DNA of 32,449 bases from Sphaerochaetaceae bacterium. GTDB lineage: Bacteria > Spirochaetota > Spirochaetia > Sphaerochaetales > Sphaerochaetaceae. The translations under genes and the position numbers were made by a program. The stretch's first letter is position 1, and each line of letters starts with the position of its first letter. Shown here piece after piece: positions 7,123-16,492 of the stretch. The notes beneath the pieces are model-generated. The model was given only the letters and a program-made list of their open reading frames with translations. It ran no database searches and was not told the DNA's origin. The DNA is taken from the NCBI GenBank assembly GCA_023231265.1, contig JALNVT010000005.1, positions 1 through 32,449 on the forward strand, read 5' to 3'.

Positions 7123-8439
7123 ATGTCTGAATTTAACAATCTATCTTCAAAGATAATTGATCTAAGAAAAAATATAGTACGTTTATCATCTTCATCTGAT
7201 GATTATAGAGCCACTGCACTTAATTTGATTGCAGAAGGTCTCGTACGTGATAAAGAGATGATATATAAAGCAAATTCCAAAGATATGGAAGATGCAAGAG
7301 AGAACAATACAACACCTGCATTGGTTGCACGCCTTAAGTTTGACGAGCATAAGTTGCAGGGAGTTCTTGATGGAATAAAAATGGTTGGAGAGAGTGAAGA
7401 TCCAATCGGAAAAGTTCTTGAAAGACGAGAATTAGATGATGATCTTCTTCTTGAAAAAGTTAGTTTTCCACTTGGTGTGATTGGAATGATCTTTGAAGCA
7501 AGACCAGATGCTCTTGTTCAGATTGTATCTTTATGCCTGAAAAGTGGAAATGGAATTGTTTTGAAAGGTGGAAAGGAAGCTACTGAATCCAACAGAGCTC
7601 TTGTGAAATCAATAAAGAAATCTCTTGAAAATTCCAAAATTGGAAGTGATTGGATATTGCTTATTGAGTCCCACAGTGATGTAGCAACACTTCTTAAAAT
7701 GGAAGGCTACATTGACCTTCTTATTCCTAGAGGTTCCAATAAATTTGTTAAGTTTGTGATGAATAATACAAATATACCTGTTATGGGTCACAGTGATGGA
7801 TTGTGCTCTATATTTGTTGATGAAACAGCAGATGTAGCCATGGGAGTTGATGTATGTTTTGATTCAAAAACACAATACCCATCTGCTTGCAATGCCGTTG
7901 AAACATTGCTTGTTCACAAGAATATTGCAAAAGAATTTTTACATAAATTAAAAACTAAGTTTGATGAGAAGAAAGTGATAATTCATGGTGATGAGACAGT
8001 CCAATCAATTATTGATTGCGTACCTGCAATAACTGAAGATTGGGATACTGAATATTTAGCTGATGAAATTGCCATAAAAGTTGTAAACAGCGAAGATGAA
8101 GCAATTGACCATATAACCAGTCATGGATCTCATCACACAGATGCAATCTTATCTCAAGACGAATCAAATATTAAGAAATTTTACCTTAGTGTCGATAGTG
8201 CGGATGTTTTTGCAAATTGCAGTACAAGATTTGCTGATGGATATAGATTTGGGCTTGGAGCTGAAGTTGGTATATCCACATCCAAACTACATGCAAGAGG
8301 ACCTGTTGGTGTAAAAGGATTGATGAGCACCAAGTACCTGATGAGAGGTAATGGAAACACTGTAGCACCATACAGTGATGGAGAAAAGAACTACACACAC
8401 AAAGAACTTTCAATCGAAAAAGAGGCTATGTGTAAGTAG
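7123..8439 (+). CDS. proA: Gamma-glutamyl phosphate reductase
   Basis: This 438-residue aldehyde-dehydrogenase-fold enzyme reduces glutamyl-5-phosphate with NADPH to glutamate-5-semialdehyde, the second step of proline synthesis. The catalytic cysteine is C256 in YPSACNAVETLLVH. Other family landmarks are GVIGMIFEARPDALVQI, GNGIVLKGGKEA, DLLIPRGSN and the C-terminal LHARGPVGVKGLMSTKY. AAGGAG stands 7 bp before the ATG. Its partner proB follows 128 bp downstream, the reverse of the more common proB-proA order. A hairpin in the gap may lower expression of proB relative to proA. Confidence 0.95.
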   Translation: MSEFNNLSSKIIDLRKNIVRLSSSSDDYRATALNLIAEGLVRDKEMIYKANSKDMEDARENNTTPALVARLKFDEHKLQGVLDGIKMVGESEDPIGKVLERRELDDDLLLEKVSFPLGVIGMIFEARPDALVQIVSLCLKSGNGIVLKGGKEATESNRALVKSIKKSLENSKIGSDWILLIESHSDVATLLKMEGYIDLLIPRGSNKFVKFVMNNTNIPVMGHSDGLCSIFVDETADVAMGVDVCFDSKTQYPSACNAVETLLVHKNIAKEFLHKLKTKFDEKKVIIHGDETVQSIIDCVPAITEDWDTEYLADEIAIKVVNSEDEAIDHITSHGSHHTDAILSQDESNIKKFYLSVDSADVFANCSTRFADGYRFGLGAEVGISTSKLHARGPVGVKGLMSTKYLMRGNGNTVAPYSDGEKNYTHKELSIEKEAMCK

Positions 8440-8465
8440 AAAAAACATACAATCATCAGATAAGA

Positions 8466-8500
8466 AATGCGGCTTTTTATATTAAAGGGTCGCATTATTT
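8466..8500 (+). terminator. Weak terminator or attenuating hairpin between proA and proB
   Basis: AATGCG (8466-8471) pairs with CGCATT (8491-8496) around a long loop, followed by ATTTATCTCTTT. The poor T run suggests partial termination. Confidence 0.4.
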
Positions 8501-8567
8501 ATCTCTTTAATGTATTATTTTATAAAATAGAACAGGAGATAGATCTAAGGTCTAATAAAAATTTAAT

Positions 8568-9692
8568 ATGAGCAGAGATTTTTCAAACGTAAAACGCATA
8601 GTGGTGAAAGTTGGAACCAACCTCTTATCAACCGAACAGGGTATTGATGAAGAGAGAATTGAAATAATAGTGACTCAAATTGCATCTTTAACAAAGATGG
8701 GATATCAAGTGATTCTTGTAACATCTGGAGCAATTGGAATGGGCGCAAAAGAATTGGGAATAATTCATCCCGTTAAAGCTATTGCTTTCAGACAAGCTTT
8801 AGCTTCAGTTGGCCAGCCGGTACTTATGAGTACATATCGTGAATATTTCAAAAAACAAAACTTGGTTTGTTCTCAAGTATTGTTAACTCGAACTCTGCTT
8901 GATAAAAGAGCTACTTATGTGAATTTAAGAAATAGCATCTTCACATTATTGGAGCTTGGAATCATCCCTATCTTGAATGAAAATGACAGTGTTTCTACAG
9001 CTGAAATTGGAAATGCCTTCGGTGATAATGACAGAATGAGTGCGTTGGTAGCTTCAAAGGTTGATGCTCAGCTTCTTGTTATTTTGACCGATATAGATGG
9101 TCTTTATACAGCCAATCCAAAAGAAGATTGCAATGCAAAACTAATTGGAGAGGTTGAGAATTTAAGTGATGATATAATGAAGGCAGCTGGTGGTGCAGGA
9201 AGTGCCTTTTCTACAGGTGGAATGAAAACAAAGCTACTTGCAGCTAAAATTGCTGCTATTGCTGGATGTGATAGTGTCATCGCTTCAGGATATGATAGTG
9301 ATATTCTACTTAAGATATTGAAAGGTGATTGTGTTGGAACTCGCATCAAGGCATCTAAAAGAATAAGTCAGAAAAATAGATGGATTGTAAACAGTTCAGC
9401 TCATGGAAGCATAATGATTGATGAAGGTGCTGAAAGAGCATTGATTCATCATAAAAGTTTGCTTCCTGCTGGAATAATAGAGGTCAACGGAGCCTTCTGT
9501 GCAGGTGATGTTATTGAAGTCTTAAACAAGAAAGGTGTTGCGTTTGCTAAAGCTGTACCTTATTATGATAGTACGGATATAATAGCAATAAGCGGGCACA
9601 ATTCAAGTGACATCGAAGGATTGCTTGGAAAAGGAAGGAAAGATGTAATTTTCCGTCCGGAGGATTTGGTATTTTTAAATGAGTCAGAGTAA
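8568..9692 (+). CDS. proB: Glutamate 5-kinase with PUA domain
   Basis: This 374-residue enzyme phosphorylates glutamate to glutamyl-5-phosphate, the first and usually feedback-controlled step of proline synthesis. The amino-acid-kinase domain spans about residues 1-260, with VVKVGTNLL, VTSGAIGMGAKELG, LNENDSVS, FGDNDRMSALVA, LTDIDGLYTANP and GTGGM-like FSTGGMKTKLLAA. A PUA domain follows from about residue 275. The start is the only ATG after an in-frame stop at 8556. Its ribosome site is poor: AGGAGA lies about 30 nt upstream and TAAGGT about 17 nt upstream. The last codons overlap the next gene by 14 nt, suggesting coupled translation. Confidence 0.95.
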   Translation: MSRDFSNVKRIVVKVGTNLLSTEQGIDEERIEIIVTQIASLTKMGYQVILVTSGAIGMGAKELGIIHPVKAIAFRQALASVGQPVLMSTYREYFKKQNLVCSQVLLTRTLLDKRATYVNLRNSIFTLLELGIIPILNENDSVSTAEIGNAFGDNDRMSALVASKVDAQLLVILTDIDGLYTANPKEDCNAKLIGEVENLSDDIMKAAGGAGSAFSTGGMKTKLLAAKIAAIAGCDSVIASGYDSDILLKILKGDCVGTRIKASKRISQKNRWIVNSSAHGSIMIDEGAERALIHHKSLLPAGIIEVNGAFCAGDVIEVLNKKGVAFAKAVPYYDSTDIIAISGHNSSDIEGLLGKGRKDVIFRPEDLVFLNESE

Positions 9693-10638
9693 TAATTATA
9701 AAATTCATCATAGAAAGCAAGATTTAGGAAAGAAAATAGAACAACTTCATAGAGCTGAACAACTTGCCATTGGAATAATAGACAGTGGTTCTCTTGAGCA
9801 ATTAACAACTGCACTCGATTGGTATGTGGCAAACATGAACTGCTGTCTCCATGCGGTTATAAGCAGTGACCGTGGAGATGTCACATCATTTCAAGCAAAA
9901 TATCCAGATGTAACATTCATTGTCTTTCCAACATTTCCAACTCTTGGAGAGATGGTAAATACAATTGCAGATGAATGTTTTACTACATATTTTTTGGTTG
10001 TAAGATCAGATATGGAAATTGTCAGATTCGAAGGAGCTTATTTGTTTTCTCTATTGAGCAGTAAAGAAGCACCAGCTGCTTTGATTCCTGCAATTGCAAA
10101 CAGCAACAAGGAAATAGTTCCATCAATGAGGGCGCCCAAAAAAGTTGGGAATCTAATTGACCCCATATCTTATTTCCCAGATATGTCTTCAACAGAATCT
10201 CATCAAACACTTTATCCAATTCGCGGAATTGGATTGTTTGATAGAGCTCTTTTTCAGAGAGTGAGATCATATGACGTAGAAATAGAGAGTGAATATTGGC
10301 AGACTTTAGATTTAGGATTGAGATACAATCTTTACGGAAATACCATTGGTTGCACAAGTGCTTTCATTGTAAGATTTCCTCAGTCTTTGAGTATAATTGA
10401 AGACAGGTCTCCTGTTGATTCTATGGACCGAGTTCATACAAGAGCTCTATCTGTGGAGAATATCAATGGAAAGAATTTTGCTAGAAAATTCAGAGGCCAT
10501 TTTGATAGAAAGGTTTTCAATGATGAAGTGAAGAAGAGACTCTCTTATATCATCAAGAAAGATTTTAAAACTCTGTGTGAGGAATGGGAATATACAGAAA
10601 TTGAAAAAGAGAACCAAAATATAGTAAAAAACAAATAG
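9679..10638 (+). CDS. Unknown protein, GT-A glycosyltransferase-like
   Basis: This 319-residue soluble protein has no family I can name with confidence. The run CCLHAVISSDRGDVTSFQAK, then FIVFPTFPTLGEMVNTI, then YFLVVRSDMEI resembles the nucleotide-binding half of GT-A-fold glycosyltransferases, with RSDME in the place of the metal-binding DxD. There is no signal peptide or membrane segment. The ATG lies inside the end of proB (14-nt overlap), with CCGGAGG about 16 nt upstream. The amidase gene starts 12 nt after its stop. Its place between proB and a cell-wall amidase would fit a role in surface sugar chemistry, but that is inference. Confidence 0.6.
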   Translation: MSQSNNYKIHHRKQDLGKKIEQLHRAEQLAIGIIDSGSLEQLTTALDWYVANMNCCLHAVISSDRGDVTSFQAKYPDVTFIVFPTFPTLGEMVNTIADECFTTYFLVVRSDMEIVRFEGAYLFSLLSSKEAPAALIPAIANSNKEIVPSMRAPKKVGNLIDPISYFPDMSSTESHQTLYPIRGIGLFDRALFQRVRSYDVEIESEYWQTLDLGLRYNLYGNTIGCTSAFIVRFPQSLSIIEDRSPVDSMDRVHTRALSVENINGKNFARKFRGHFDRKVFNDEVKKRLSYIIKKDFKTLCEEWEYTEIEKENQNIVKNK

Positions 10639-10650
10639 ATAGGAAATGTA

Positions 10651-11418
10651 ATGAGTTTTAAGAGCATTTTAAAAAATAAATTGATGGTTTTATTGATACT
10701 TGGAATAGCTCAATTATCAATCTTTGCATCAAACCCTTATGAATTCCCTGTCAAAACAATTTTTATTGATCCAGGTCATGGTGGTAACGATTCAGGAGCA
10801 TCACGTACTTATGATTTTTTATCATATAAATTAGATGAGAAAGATATAACCCTTAAGTTAGCAAATAAAGTATCTTTCATACTTCAAAGTAGGTATCCGG
10901 ATATCAATGTTTATCAAACAAGAATAATTGATGAATACTTGAGCTTGCAGGAAAGATCAGAAGTCTGTTACTTAACACCATTACCACCACAGACCAGCTG
11001 CATCTATATCTCCCTTCATGTGAATGCATCTACAAATAGCAGTGCCAATGGTTTTGAAGTGTTCACAAAACTGCCACCATCTGAAAAAAAGATAATCTTA
11101 TTTGATGATCAAACACCAAAACAGAACATACCTTTCTTTTCAACAGAATCAAATGATGAGTTGAATGAAGATATGTATGAAAAAAGCATTGAAATCGCTC
11201 ATGATATAGAAGAGAGCATCTCAGAAAGTTTCCCATCTGCTACAGATCGTGGTGTGAAGAATGACAATCTTTATGTTTTAAATGTTGCAAGAGCACCTGG
11301 TGTTCTGATTGAAGTTGCATTTATCTCGAATGAAGATGAGGCAAAACAGCTGATTGATGACAACTATTTGAATCAAATGGCACTTGCAATTAGTGATGGA
11401 ATAAGCAAATCATTATAA
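10651..11418 (+). CDS. N-acetylmuramoyl-L-alanine amidase (Amidase_3)
   Basis: This 255-residue zinc amidase cuts the bond between N-acetylmuramic acid and L-alanine in peptidoglycan. A signal peptide spans about residues 1-27 (KLMVLLILGIAQLSIFA), so it acts in the periplasm. The catalytic domain follows directly with IDPGHGGNDSGA (zinc ligand H43), SLHVNAS (H123) and VLIEVAFISN (catalytic E221), and a second acidic ligand is expected near DEKDITLKLA. There is no added LysM, SPOR or AMIN domain. GGAA lies before the ATG, a modest ribosome site. It is the last gene of the proA-proB run before a fresh promoter. Confidence 0.88.
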   Translation: MSFKSILKNKLMVLLILGIAQLSIFASNPYEFPVKTIFIDPGHGGNDSGASRTYDFLSYKLDEKDITLKLANKVSFILQSRYPDINVYQTRIIDEYLSLQERSEVCYLTPLPPQTSCIYISLHVNASTNSSANGFEVFTKLPPSEKKIILFDDQTPKQNIPFFSTESNDELNEDMYEKSIEIAHDIEESISESFPSATDRGVKNDNLYVLNVARAPGVLIEVAFISNEDEAKQLIDDNYLNQMALAISDGISKSL

Positions 11419-11424
11419 GCTAGC

Positions 11425-11452
11425 TTGACTTACTGCCTTTATTAAGTATAAG
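11425..11452 (+). promoter_or_regulatory. Promoter of engB
   Basis: TTGACT (11425-11430), a 16-bp spacer and TATAAG (11447-11452) lie in the short gap before engB. A loose inverted repeat (TAGCT...AGCTA) surrounds it. Confidence 0.55.
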
Positions 11453-11478
11453 GTAGCTAAGATTTTACGGAGGAAGTA

Positions 11479-12084
11479 TTGAAACCCAATCTACATAACA
11501 TAACTCTTGCACAAGTTGCAGGAAAAACAGAACAATTCGTTGACGACAACCTGTATCAATTTGCATTTGCAGGTAGATCTAACGTTGGAAAAAGTTCTTT
11601 AATTAATTCACTTCTTGATAGAAAAGCACTTGCTAAAGTAAGTTCTAATCCAGGACATACAGTTACTGTTAACTATTACAATCTTGATGACAAATTATAT
11701 TTCGTTGACCTTCCAGGATATGGATATGCAAAACGAGGTGGCAAGAATAAGAATCAACTTTTATCAGTAACAGATTCTTACTTCACACAGAATCCAAATG
11801 TTGATTTATTGAAAAGCGTTATACAGCTTGTTGATTTAAAAGTTGGTCCAACTTCTGATGATAAAGCAATGATTGATTTCATGAATCAGTTGAATATTCC
11901 TTATATAATCGTTGCAACAAAAGCAGATAAATTGAAGAAAGCTGAAGCTAAAAAAGCTCTTATGAAGTTGAAGAGCAATATGATTATCAAGCAAGATACA
12001 CTCATCATTCCTTATTCTGCAAAAACAGGGCAGGGTAAGATGGAACTTCTTACAGAAATTTACAAAAGAGCAGAATTGATTTAA
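11479..12084 (+). CDS. engB: Ribosome-assembly GTPase EngB/YsxC (YihA)
   Basis: This 201-residue TRAFAC GTPase is needed for large-subunit ribosome maturation in bacteria where it has been tested. The G motifs are all present: GRSNVGKSS (G1, residues 32-40), NPGHTVTVN (G2), DLPGYGYAK (G3), ATKADK (G4) and SAK (G5). The start is TTG: CGGAGGAAG stands just upstream at the right distance, and no ATG occurs before the G1 motif. The gene has its own promoter and ends at a strong bidirectional terminator shared with pncB on the other strand. Confidence 0.93.
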   Translation: MKPNLHNITLAQVAGKTEQFVDDNLYQFAFAGRSNVGKSSLINSLLDRKALAKVSSNPGHTVTVNYYNLDDKLYFVDLPGYGYAKRGGKNKNQLLSVTDSYFTQNPNVDLLKSVIQLVDLKVGPTSDDKAMIDFMNQLNIPYIIVATKADKLKKAEAKKALMKLKSNMIIKQDTLIIPYSAKTGQGKMELLTEIYKRAELI

Positions 12085-12100
12085 ACAACAAATCAAACCA

Positions 12101-12137
12101 AAAAAAGAGACTGATTATAAACACCAGTCTCTTTTTT
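12101..12137. terminator. Bidirectional terminator between engB and pncB
   Basis: AAAAAAGAGACTG (12101-12113) and CAGTCTCTTTTTT (12125-12137) form a 13-bp stem whose outer A/T parts give a T run on both strands. It serves both converging genes. Confidence 0.9.
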
Positions 12138-12152
12138 ATGCATTGTTAAGAT

Positions 12153-13622
12153 CTATTTTGTATAACCTTTATTTTCTTCTTCAGAGATAACAGCTCTTTC
12201 CTTACTTACAAGTTCTTTTTTAAGATTTCTAAGTTTCTTAGAAAGACTTACTTTGTAAATATGTGGATTGATCTGTCTCTTGTAAGATTTATGAAGATTG
12301 TTTAAATTTGCCTTTGCAAAAGCTTGAATCTCAGGAAGAGTCTTCTCTTCATCACATCTAACACCTTTTGCCATCTTCTTGGTAAGAAGAGGAATGCACT
12401 TTGAATATCTATTTTCCTTCAATTTGAAGAAATCAGAATCACTGAAAGGATGATAGAAAGTGTATTCTTTTCCAGGTTTGATGTTCTCTGTGCTTAGAGT
12501 TATTAAGTCTGCAAGAGCACCATTGTTCTCATCAATGAAACGATAGACCTGTTTGATTCCAGGGTTTGTTGTTTTTCCAAAGCTATTGGAAATTTTCATT
12601 GTTGGAATAAATTTAGAATCTTTATCTTGTTTTGCACAAAGTTTATAAACACCATTCAATGAAGATTGGAAACCACCTGTTACCAAATGAGTACCAATAC
12701 CCCAACTATCAATTGGTGCATTATCTGCAACAAGAGCCTGAATGATCTCTTCAGTCATATCATTTGATATGCAGATTATAGCATCAGTCAATCCTGCAGC
12801 ATCCAATTTGTTACGAATCTCACGTGGAAGATAACTCATATCACCACTGTCGATTCTAACTCCAATCTTCTTGCCCTTCTTTTTCTGTTCCTTACCAACA
12901 ATGATGGCATTTTCAATACCACTGCCTAGGGTATCATATGTATCAATCAAGAGAATTGCATTGTCAGGATAAATATCTGCAAATATTCTGAATGACTCCA
13001 ATTCACTATCAAAACTCATGACCCATGAGTGAGCCATTGTTCCTGATACTGGGATGCCATACTTCTTACCAGCAATTGTGTTGCTGGTAACACTTGTGCC
13101 ACCAATAAAAGAAGCTCTTGCTGCACTCAATGCACCATCTTCACCCTGAGCTCTACGCAAACCAAATTCCATGATATTGCCATCTTTACTTGCATAGCAC
13201 ATTCTAGATGCTTTAGTTGCAATTAAAGTTTGAAAGTTAACAGTATTTAATAGCAAGCCTTCAATTAATTGAGCTTCAATTAATGAGGTATGAACTCGAA
13301 TCAGCGGCTCACCAGCAAAAACTACCTGTCCTTCATCTACAGCATAAATATCACCTGTAAATTTGTAAGTTGATAAAAAATCTAAAAATTCATCATCAAA
13401 CTGATTCAAGGATTTAAGATATTCAATATCGCTTTCGTCAAAGTTGAAGTTTTCTAATTTCTCTAAAATGGACCCAAGCCCGGCAAAAAGTGCATAACCA
13501 CCATTGAAAGGGTTTGTCCTATAGAACATATCGAAAACTACTTGGGGATTGTATTTTGATTTAAAAAATCCCTGCATCATTGTTAATTCGTAGAAATCTG
13601 TTGTTAGCGCGCTAACTCTCAT
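12153..13622 (-). CDS. pncB: Nicotinate phosphoribosyltransferase
   Basis: This 489-residue enzyme joins nicotinate to PRPP, giving nicotinate mononucleotide for NAD salvage. The N-terminus ALTTDFYELTMMQGFF is typical of the family. SGTMAHSWVMSF holds H198, at the position of the histidine that is phosphorylated in NAPRTases. IGVRIDSGD, SNDMTEE and WGIGTHLVTGG form the PRPP/nicotinate site. The length fits the longer type found in Firmicutes and others. TAGGAG stands before the ATG. It starts 24 nt after serS on the same strand, so the two are probably co-transcribed. Confidence 0.93.
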   Translation of the reverse strand: MRVSALTTDFYELTMMQGFFKSKYNPQVVFDMFYRTNPFNGGYALFAGLGSILEKLENFNFDESDIEYLKSLNQFDDEFLDFLSTYKFTGDIYAVDEGQVVFAGEPLIRVHTSLIEAQLIEGLLLNTVNFQTLIATKASRMCYASKDGNIMEFGLRRAQGEDGALSAARASFIGGTSVTSNTIAGKKYGIPVSGTMAHSWVMSFDSELESFRIFADIYPDNAILLIDTYDTLGSGIENAIIVGKEQKKKGKKIGVRIDSGDMSYLPREIRNKLDAAGLTDAIICISNDMTEEIIQALVADNAPIDSWGIGTHLVTGGFQSSLNGVYKLCAKQDKDSKFIPTMKISNSFGKTTNPGIKQVYRFIDENNGALADLITLSTENIKPGKEYTFYHPFSDSDFFKLKENRYSKCIPLLTKKMAKGVRCDEEKTLPEIQAFAKANLNNLHKSYKRQINPHIYKVSLSKKLRNLKKELVSKERAVISEEENKGYTK

Positions 13623-13646
13623 CTCATTACTCCTATTTTTTAGGTT

Positions 13647-14924
13647 TTATCTAGCCTCTATTTCATTGAATCCAGTGTAAGGAATCAATGCATCAGGCAT
13701 TTTAATAGAACCATCTTTAGTCTGGTAGTTTTCAAGTATTGCAACCATTGCTCTTGATAATGCTACAGCTGTACCATTAAGCATATGAACAAATTGTACT
13801 TTGCCTTCATCGTCTCTATAACGAATCTGAAGTGATCTTGATTGGTAATCAGTACAGTTACTTGTACTTGTTACCTCTCCGTATTCACCTTCATCACCAC
13901 GACCTGGCATCCAAGCTTCAATATCGAACTTACGGTATGCAGGAGCACCTAAATCACCAGTACAGGTATCAACAACTCTGTATGGAAGACCTAGACCTTG
14001 GAAAATCTCTTCTTCAACTGCTAAAAGTTTTGCATGGAAATCATCACTTTGTTCTGGAAGACAGATGATGAACATCTCCAATTTAGAGAATTGATGAACT
14101 CTGTATAGACCTTTAGAATATTGACCTGCTCCACCTGCTTCTCTTCTGAAACAATGTGATAAACCTGTCATTTTGATAGGAAGGTCTTTTTTGTCTAGAA
14201 TCTCACCTTGGTAATAACCACCAAGTGTGATTTCTGCAGTACCAACCAAGCAAGTATCAGTACCTTCAATTGTATAGATGTTAGATTCTGCACCACGAGG
14301 GTTGAATCCAATACCTTTTAATATTTCTTCTTTTGCAACATCTGGAGTGATGAAAGGAGTGAAACCATGTTTGATTACAATATCCATAGCATATCTTTCG
14401 ATAGCCATCTGTAAAATTACAGCTTTGTTCTTTAGGTAATATGATTTAGCACCAGAAACTTTAGCACCCTTATCGAAGTCAATTAAATCAAGCTTCTCAC
14501 CAAGTTGTACATGATCCATTGGTTTGAAATCAAACTTAGTTGGTTCACCAAAAAACTTAACAGCAAGATTGTCTTTATCTTCTTTACCAACAGGAGCTGA
14601 TGGATTTGCATAGTTTGGAATTGTAGCACCTAAAGCAAAGTATTCAGCTTCAATTTCAGATAGTTCTTTTTCAACTTCTGCAATCTGAACTTTTAACTCT
14701 TTACCTTGAGCAATCAAACCCTGACGAGTTTCATTATCCATCTTGCCTTTCATCTTTGAAGCATTGGCATTTCTAGCAGCTCTCAATTCTTCAGTTTTCT
14801 GTAAGATTTCAGCTCTTTTGGTTTGTAATTCTTCAATGTGTTCTAAATCAACATCCATGAATCTGTTTTTGATATTTGCAGATATTTCATCATGTCTGCT
14901 TTTTATTTCTTTTAAATCTATCAT
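13647..14924 (-). CDS. serS: Seryl-tRNA synthetase
   Basis: This 425-residue class II synthetase charges tRNA-Ser. Residues about 1-105 form the helical coiled-coil arm that grips the long variable arm of tRNA-Ser (many charged heptads such as AEVEKELSEIEAEY). Class II motif 2 is GLSHCFRREAGGAG followed by GLYRVHQFSKLEMF, and motif 3 is GTAVALSRAMVAILEN near the C-terminus. EVTSTSNCTDYQSRS is the usual serine-site segment. AAAGGAAAAG precedes the ATG. It follows proC after an 81-nt gap and leads into pncB. Confidence 0.96.
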   Translation of the reverse strand: MIDLKEIKSRHDEISANIKNRFMDVDLEHIEELQTKRAEILQKTEELRAARNANASKMKGKMDNETRQGLIAQGKELKVQIAEVEKELSEIEAEYFALGATIPNYANPSAPVGKEDKDNLAVKFFGEPTKFDFKPMDHVQLGEKLDLIDFDKGAKVSGAKSYYLKNKAVILQMAIERYAMDIVIKHGFTPFITPDVAKEEILKGIGFNPRGAESNIYTIEGTDTCLVGTAEITLGGYYQGEILDKKDLPIKMTGLSHCFRREAGGAGQYSKGLYRVHQFSKLEMFIICLPEQSDDFHAKLLAVEEEIFQGLGLPYRVVDTCTGDLGAPAYRKFDIEAWMPGRGDEGEYGEVTSTSNCTDYQSRSLQIRYRDDEGKVQFVHMLNGTAVALSRAMVAILENYQTKDGSIKMPDALIPYTGFNEIEAR

Positions 14925-15005
14925 ATTCTTTTCCTTTAAGGATAATATTATTTTATTTTAGGCATTTTTTAATAAATGTACCAGTTTATAACAGTAATTT
15001 TGTGT

Positions 15006-15866
15006 TTATTTTTCTAAATCTCGTGATTTTTGAGCAGCTTTACTGACAGCATTTATAACAGTGTTGTCGAAGCTACCTTCTCCAAGAGCTTTTACACCTT
15101 CTATTGTAGTTCCACCTGCAGAGCAAACCTTCACCATAAGACTTATTGGATTCTCTTTTTCCATATTGTAAAGAGACATAGCACTCTCCATTGTTGAAAA
15201 AGCAATATCTGCAGCTTGATTATAAGGAATACCCTCACGAGTACCACCTAGAGCCAGAGCATGTGCAAATTCAAAGATGTAAGCAATAGCGCTTCCAGAG
15301 ATACCTATAAATGCTGCAAATTTATCTTCACTTAAGATGAAACCTTGACCTATTGTATTGGCAATGTTCATCGAATTTTTCAAATGAGATTCACTGCAAT
15401 TTTTATGAGGAGCCACTGCTGTAACAGCCTTTCTTGCCTGTGCAGCAATGTTTGGCATGAAGCGAACAATCTCTTCAGTCTTGATATTTTCTGAAAGAGT
15501 GGAAAGAGGAACTCCTGCTGCAATTGAAATGAAACAAACAGAATTATCATTATTGTTTCTTAATTCTTCATAGATTGCAGGAAGAATTTGAGGTTTCACA
15601 CATATAACAACGATTGCGCTATTTTTAACTAAGCTTTCAATACTGTCATAGGAGTAAGCTTTGGTACCTTCATCTTCTAGATAATTTTCAAGTGCTGAAA
15701 TCTGTGATGGATTTGCATCAAACAAACCTACAGAAAAACTTGTTTTATCTTCTTTGTTTTGAAAAGCGATTGCTTTAGCAATTGCAGATCCCATGTTTCC
15801 CAAACCGATGAAACTAATTTTAGCTTCTTTTTCCCTCTGCGCTTTCGTAAGGTCCAGTTCTAACAT
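15006..15866 (-). CDS. proC: Pyrroline-5-carboxylate reductase
   Basis: This 286-residue enzyme carries out the last step of proline synthesis, reducing 1-pyrroline-5-carboxylate with NAD(P)H. The N-terminal Rossmann fold opens with ISFIGLGNMGSAIAKA, preceded by about 15 polar residues that are longer than usual. VVICVKPQ and IVRFMPNIAAQ belong to the same domain. The C-terminal helical dimer domain holds GISGSAIAYIFEF and VCSAGGTTIEGVKAL. AGGAG stands 8 nt before the ATG. With proA and proB on the other strand, the window carries the full glutamate-to-proline route in two transcription units. Confidence 0.94.
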   Translation of the reverse strand: MLELDLTKAQREKEAKISFIGLGNMGSAIAKAIAFQNKEDKTSFSVGLFDANPSQISALENYLEDEGTKAYSYDSIESLVKNSAIVVICVKPQILPAIYEELRNNNDNSVCFISIAAGVPLSTLSENIKTEEIVRFMPNIAAQARKAVTAVAPHKNCSESHLKNSMNIANTIGQGFILSEDKFAAFIGISGSAIAYIFEFAHALALGGTREGIPYNQAADIAFSTMESAMSLYNMEKENPISLMVKVCSAGGTTIEGVKALGEGSFDNTVINAVSKAAQKSRDLEK

Positions 15867-15889
15867 TCTATGCTCCTATTAAAAAATAA

Positions 15890-16402
15890 TTAAACTTCAT
15901 CTTTCCAATGTAAATTATGTAGATGTCCTTTCTCACTTAGACCTGGAAAATCTAACTGTCTCAAAACCTCATATGCAGCAATAGCCACACTGTTTGAAAG
16001 ATTCAAAGACCTAGTTTCTTCTCTCATTGGAATTTTAACACAGGATTCTTCATTATCTACCAAAACCTGTTCTGGAATACCTTTGGTTTCTTTTCCAAAA
16101 ATTAGATAGATATCGCCAGGACCTGTGTAGTCTGCTTGGTGATATGATTTTGGTGCTTTTGTTGTGAACATAAAAAGACGTTCATCTTTTTTTGCTTCCA
16201 TAAATTCATCAATTGATTTCCATTTTGTTATGTTGAGCTTGTCCCAATAATCAAGACCAGCTCTTTTAACATGCTTTTCATCAATACTAAATCCCAGTGG
16301 ATATACCAAATCTAAAGAGGCTCCAACTACAGCACATGTTCTTGCAATGTTTCCTGTATTCTGTGGAATCTCTGGTTCAAATAAAACTATATGTAATGCC
16401 AT
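15890..16402 (-). CDS. trmL: tRNA (cytidine/uridine-34 2'-O)-methyltransferase
   Basis: This 170-residue SPOUT-class methyltransferase modifies the 2'-OH of the wobble base of certain leucine tRNAs in E. coli. The N-terminus VLFEPEIPQNTGNIARTCA, the middle LIFGKETKGIP and the C-terminal IPMREETRSLNLSNSVAIA are the three conserved SPOUT segments, the last two forming the knotted SAM site. AAGGAA precedes the ATG. It is the first gene of the minus-strand run into proC (23-nt gap), serS and pncB. Confidence 0.92.
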   Translation of the reverse strand: MALHIVLFEPEIPQNTGNIARTCAVVGASLDLVYPLGFSIDEKHVKRAGLDYWDKLNITKWKSIDEFMEAKKDERLFMFTTKAPKSYHQADYTGPGDIYLIFGKETKGIPEQVLVDNEESCVKIPMREETRSLNLSNSVAIAAYEVLRQLDFPGLSEKGHLHNLHWKDEV

Positions 16403-16492
16403 TATCGTTCCTTATATATAAAATAAATTTACCATGTATTAGAAGTAGAATGCAATACTAATCTGAGCTATATTCCTCAGTAGAAGCCTGCA

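Noticed and set aside
10022..10357. Minus-strand frame of 111 codons opposite the GT-A-like gene
   Set aside because: No ribosome site or recognisable protein feature; the plus-strand gene is well formed and part of an operon.
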